Below are positions 61,765 to 64,000 of a stretch of DNA of 64,000 nt, piece after piece. The DNA is taken from positions 2,356,001 through 2,420,000 of the forward strand of contig NZ_CP034835.1 of assembly GCF_004014715.1 (NCBI RefSeq). Reading direction: 5' to 3'. Below the pieces are notes generated by a model. It made no database searches. It was not told where the DNA came from and was given only the letters and a program-made list of their open reading frames with translations. Position numbers and translations under genes: made by a program. This DNA comes from Pseudoalteromonas sp. R3 (GTDB taxonomy: Bacteria > Pseudomonadota > Gammaproteobacteria > Enterobacterales > Alteromonadaceae). Positions within the stretch are counted from its first letter, which is position 1, and each line of letters opens with the position of its first letter.

Positions 61765-64000
61765 ATGTTCTCTAAGTATTTTATCGATCGCCCGATATTT
61801 GCATTTGTGATCTCCATTGTCATTGTACTGGCAGGTCTGGCAGCAATGCGCACCCTGCCTATTGCACAGTATCCAGAGATTGCCCCTCCTCAGGTTCAGG
61901 TAACCGCCTTTTACCCGGGCGCGTCTGCCGATGTATTGGAACAAACGGTTGCAGCACCAATAGAAAATGCCATCACTGGGGTTGAAGGCATGATGTATAT
62001 GGAGTCAACCAGTACCAGCTCCGGCACAACCACTATCACTGTCACCTTCGAAATTGGCACCGATATTGATCAGGCCGCGGTCGACGTCAACAATCGCGTC
62101 AAACAGGTTGAAGCGCGTTTGCCGGAAGAAACTCGCCGCCAGGGCGTCGTGGTGGCGAAAGGCTCCTCCAGTTTCTTACAGGTTCATGCGTTTTATTCGC
62201 CTGACGGTACGCGTTCCAGTCTGTGGACGTCGAACTATGTGACTATGAATATTCTTGACCGCATTAAGCGTATTCCCGGTACCACCAGCGTACAAATTTT
62301 TGGTGCCAAAGATTACGCCATGCGAGTGTGGATCCGCCCTGATTTAATGAGTCAGCTGGGTGTGACGGTCGAAGAGATCACCGCAGCCATCCGTGAACAA
62401 AACTCACAGTATGCAGCAGGAACCATCGGCGCCACGCCAACCAGCAGCCATCCGCAGGAGCTGGTGTACAGTGTGACTGCCAAAGGTCGTTTGTCTACGC
62501 CTGAAGAATTTGAGGCGATTATTATCCGCGCCAACCCGGATGGCTCAACCCTGCGCCTTAAAGATGTTGCGCGTGTCGAGCTGGGCTCAAAAGATTACAA
62601 CTTTGCCGGTACTTTTAACGGTAAAGAGGCGGTATTACTGGGTGTTTTCCTGCAACCTGGTGCCAATGCACTGGATGTAGCGAACGAAGTAGAATCTGTG
62701 ATTGCTGAGCTACGTCAGCAATTTCCGGTCGGACTTGACCACGGTATTCCATACGACACAACCCGCTTTGTAGAGGTGTCCATTCGCGAAGTACTAATCA
62801 CGCTGGTTGAAGCCATGGTGCTGGTATTTTTAGTGGTATACCTGTTCTTGCAAAACTGGCGCGCAACATTAATTCCGACTCTCGCAGTCCCGGTTTCATT
62901 ATTGGGCACTTTTGCCGGCCTGTATATGCTTGGTTACTCCATCAATACCCTGACACTCTTTGGCATGGTGTTGTCTATTGGTATCGTGGTCGACGATGCT
63001 ATCGTGGTGCTGGAAAACGTCGAGCGGATCATGCACGAACAACACCTGAATGCTCGTGAAGCAGCTATTAAGGCAATGCAGGAAGTTAGCGGCCCGGTGG
63101 TCGCAATTGTACTGGTATTGTGTTCAGTGTTCGTCCCTATCGCATTTTTGGGTGGATTAACCGGTGAGTTATTTCGACAATTCGCCATCACCATCTCGAT
63201 TTCGGTGAGCCTGTCGGGTGTAGTCGCACTGACTATGACACCCGCGTTGTGCGTAATGATCCTCAAACATGAGCACAAACAAACTGCAGGTTTCTTCTTG
63301 TGGTTCAATAACTGGTTCCAGCGCGTCACTGGCCGGTATGTCGGCTCCGTGAGCTTTATGATCCGTCGTGGCCTGCTTGGACTAGTACTCATGGCCTCCA
63401 TGGTTGGCGCAACCGTTTTCATCTGGCAAAAAACGCCGGGGTCTTTGGTTCCGGATGAAGATCAAGGCTTTTATATTGCCGCAGTGTTCCTGCCTGATGG
63501 CTCATCACTTGAACGCACCGCTGCAGTTGTTGAAGAAGTGGTTGCAGCTGCTCAGTCTAACCCGGCCAATGAAAACGTAGTAGCCTTTACCGGTTTTGAC
63601 TTTATCGGTGGTGGTTACAAAAACAGCGCGGCGACCCTGTTCATTACCCAGAAACACTGGGATGAGCGCGAAATCGATACTAAATCTCTGGTTGGTGAGC
63701 TGTTTATGAAGACCGCCGGGATCAACGAAGCGCTGGTACTGGCCTTCAACCCTCCAGCGATTTTTGGCCTGGGTACCACCGGCGGCTTTGAGGTATACCT
63801 GCAAAATAAAGCAGGTACCGACCCTGAGCGCCTCAAACAAGGCATGCAGATGCTAATGGGCGAAGCGCAAAAGAGCCCAGTTCTGGCCGGCATTCAGACG
63901 CTTTGGCGACCAGATGCACCGCAGCTGAAAGTTCATATGGACAGAGAGCAGGCACGTGCGATGGGCGTGAACATCAACTCGGCGTTCAACGCACTTGCCG
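61765..64000 (+). CDS. RND efflux inner-membrane pump, AcrB type (cut by window end)
   Basis: The open frame runs from the ATG at 61765 to the end of the window, about 745 codons of an expected 1040. It begins MFSKYFIDRPIFAFVISIVIV, the standard AcrB first helix. The porter domain follows (IAQYPEIAPPQVQVTAFYPGA, VDVNNRVKQVEARLP), then the central membrane block with the proton-relay Asp pair in IGIVVDDAIVVLENVERIM and the FLQNWRATLIPTLAVPVSLLGTFA segment. The second porter half is in progress at the window end. The gene has a GAAGGAGAATAATTGT ribosome site. Substrates are likely toxic hydrophobic compounds. Confidence 0.95.
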   Translation, partial: MFSKYFIDRPIFAFVISIVIVLAGLAAMRTLPIAQYPEIAPPQVQVTAFYPGASADVLEQTVAAPIENAITGVEGMMYMESTSTSSGTTTITVTFEIGTDIDQAAVDVNNRVKQVEARLPEETRRQGVVVAKGSSSFLQVHAFYSPDGTRSSLWTSNYVTMNILDRIKRIPGTTSVQIFGAKDYAMRVWIRPDLMSQLGVTVEEITAAIREQNSQYAAGTIGATPTSSHPQELVYSVTAKGRLSTPEEFEAIIIRANPDGSTLRLKDVARVELGSKDYNFAGTFNGKEAVLLGVFLQPGANALDVANEVESVIAELRQQFPVGLDHGIPYDTTRFVEVSIREVLITLVEAMVLVFLVVYLFLQNWRATLIPTLAVPVSLLGTFAGLYMLGYSINTLTLFGMVLSIGIVVDDAIVVLENVERIMHEQHLNAREAAIKAMQEVSGPVVAIVLVLCSVFVPIAFLGGLTGELFRQFAITISISVSLSGVVALTMTPALCVMILKHEHKQTAGFFLWFNNWFQRVTGRYVGSVSFMIRRGLLGLVLMASMVGATVFIWQKTPGSLVPDEDQGFYIAAVFLPDGSSLERTAAVVEEVVAAAQSNPANENVVAFTGFDFIGGGYKNSAATLFITQKHWDEREIDTKSLVGELFMKTAGINEALVLAFNPPAIFGLGTTGGFEVYLQNKAGTDPERLKQGMQMLMGEAQKSPVLAGIQTLWRPDAPQLKVHMDREQARAMGVNINSAFNALA

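Overview
The window looks like chromosomal DNA of a marine gammaproteobacterium of the Pseudoalteromonas type. This is an inference from gene content and order: gyrA / ubiG-gph / nrdA-nrdB-yfaE, sppA-ansA, thrS-infC-rpmI-rplT, a large His-rich TonB receptor, and several small families common in Alteromonadales (DUF3718, DUF3080, DUF3010, CPXCG). Most of it is ordinary core genome. No insertion sequence, prophage or CRISPR array was seen.

Layout. 0-8.5 kb: gyrA (cut by the window start), ubiG-gph, then the class Ia ribonucleotide reductase genes nrdA-nrdB-yfaE behind a pair of NrdR boxes and a DnaA box, and a convergent yaeQ. 8.6-15 kb: a probable zinc TonB receptor with Zur-like sites, a YdjA-type nitroreductase, a DoxX protein and fadH with a FadR-like site. 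15-23.3 kb: sppA, ansA, gnd, pykA (with a palindromic operator inside its promoter) and a LytS/LytT-type two-component pair. 23.4-32.5 kb: two tandem amidohydrolases (one frameshifted, one without the usual HxH), small proteins, a probable fructosamine-kinase-like pseudokinase, riboflavin synthase, a MATE pump and a DUF3080 lipoprotein.

32.6-34.3 kb is the most unusual stretch. Three intact tRNA-Val(GAC) genes on a 110-bp period run directly into twelve defective tRNA-Val copies on an exact 119-bp period. In all of them the anticodon region is replaced by essentially the same 23-nt sequence. The last copy is broken off.

34.6-38.7 kb: a periplasmic binding protein gene overlapping a hybrid sensor kinase gene, with no permease nearby, then a small lipoprotein. 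38.7-46.6 kb: a DJ-1/PfpI protein, a winged-helix/TolB-like regulator (probably split by a one-base frameshift) and a MacAB-like export system. This block lies between two direct copies of the 3' end and terminator of a SulP gene, one live and one decayed. 46.7-51.3 kb: sulP, an Lrp-type regulator, a YcbL-like hydrolase and an M14 peptidase. 51.4-57.5 kb: an SDR, the rplT-rpmI-infC-thrS block with an AUU start for IF3 and an L20-type leader pseudoknot, an EEP-family phosphohydrolase and DUF3010. 57.6-64 kb: an ABC exporter and a TetR-controlled RND efflux pair whose inner-membrane pump runs off the window end.
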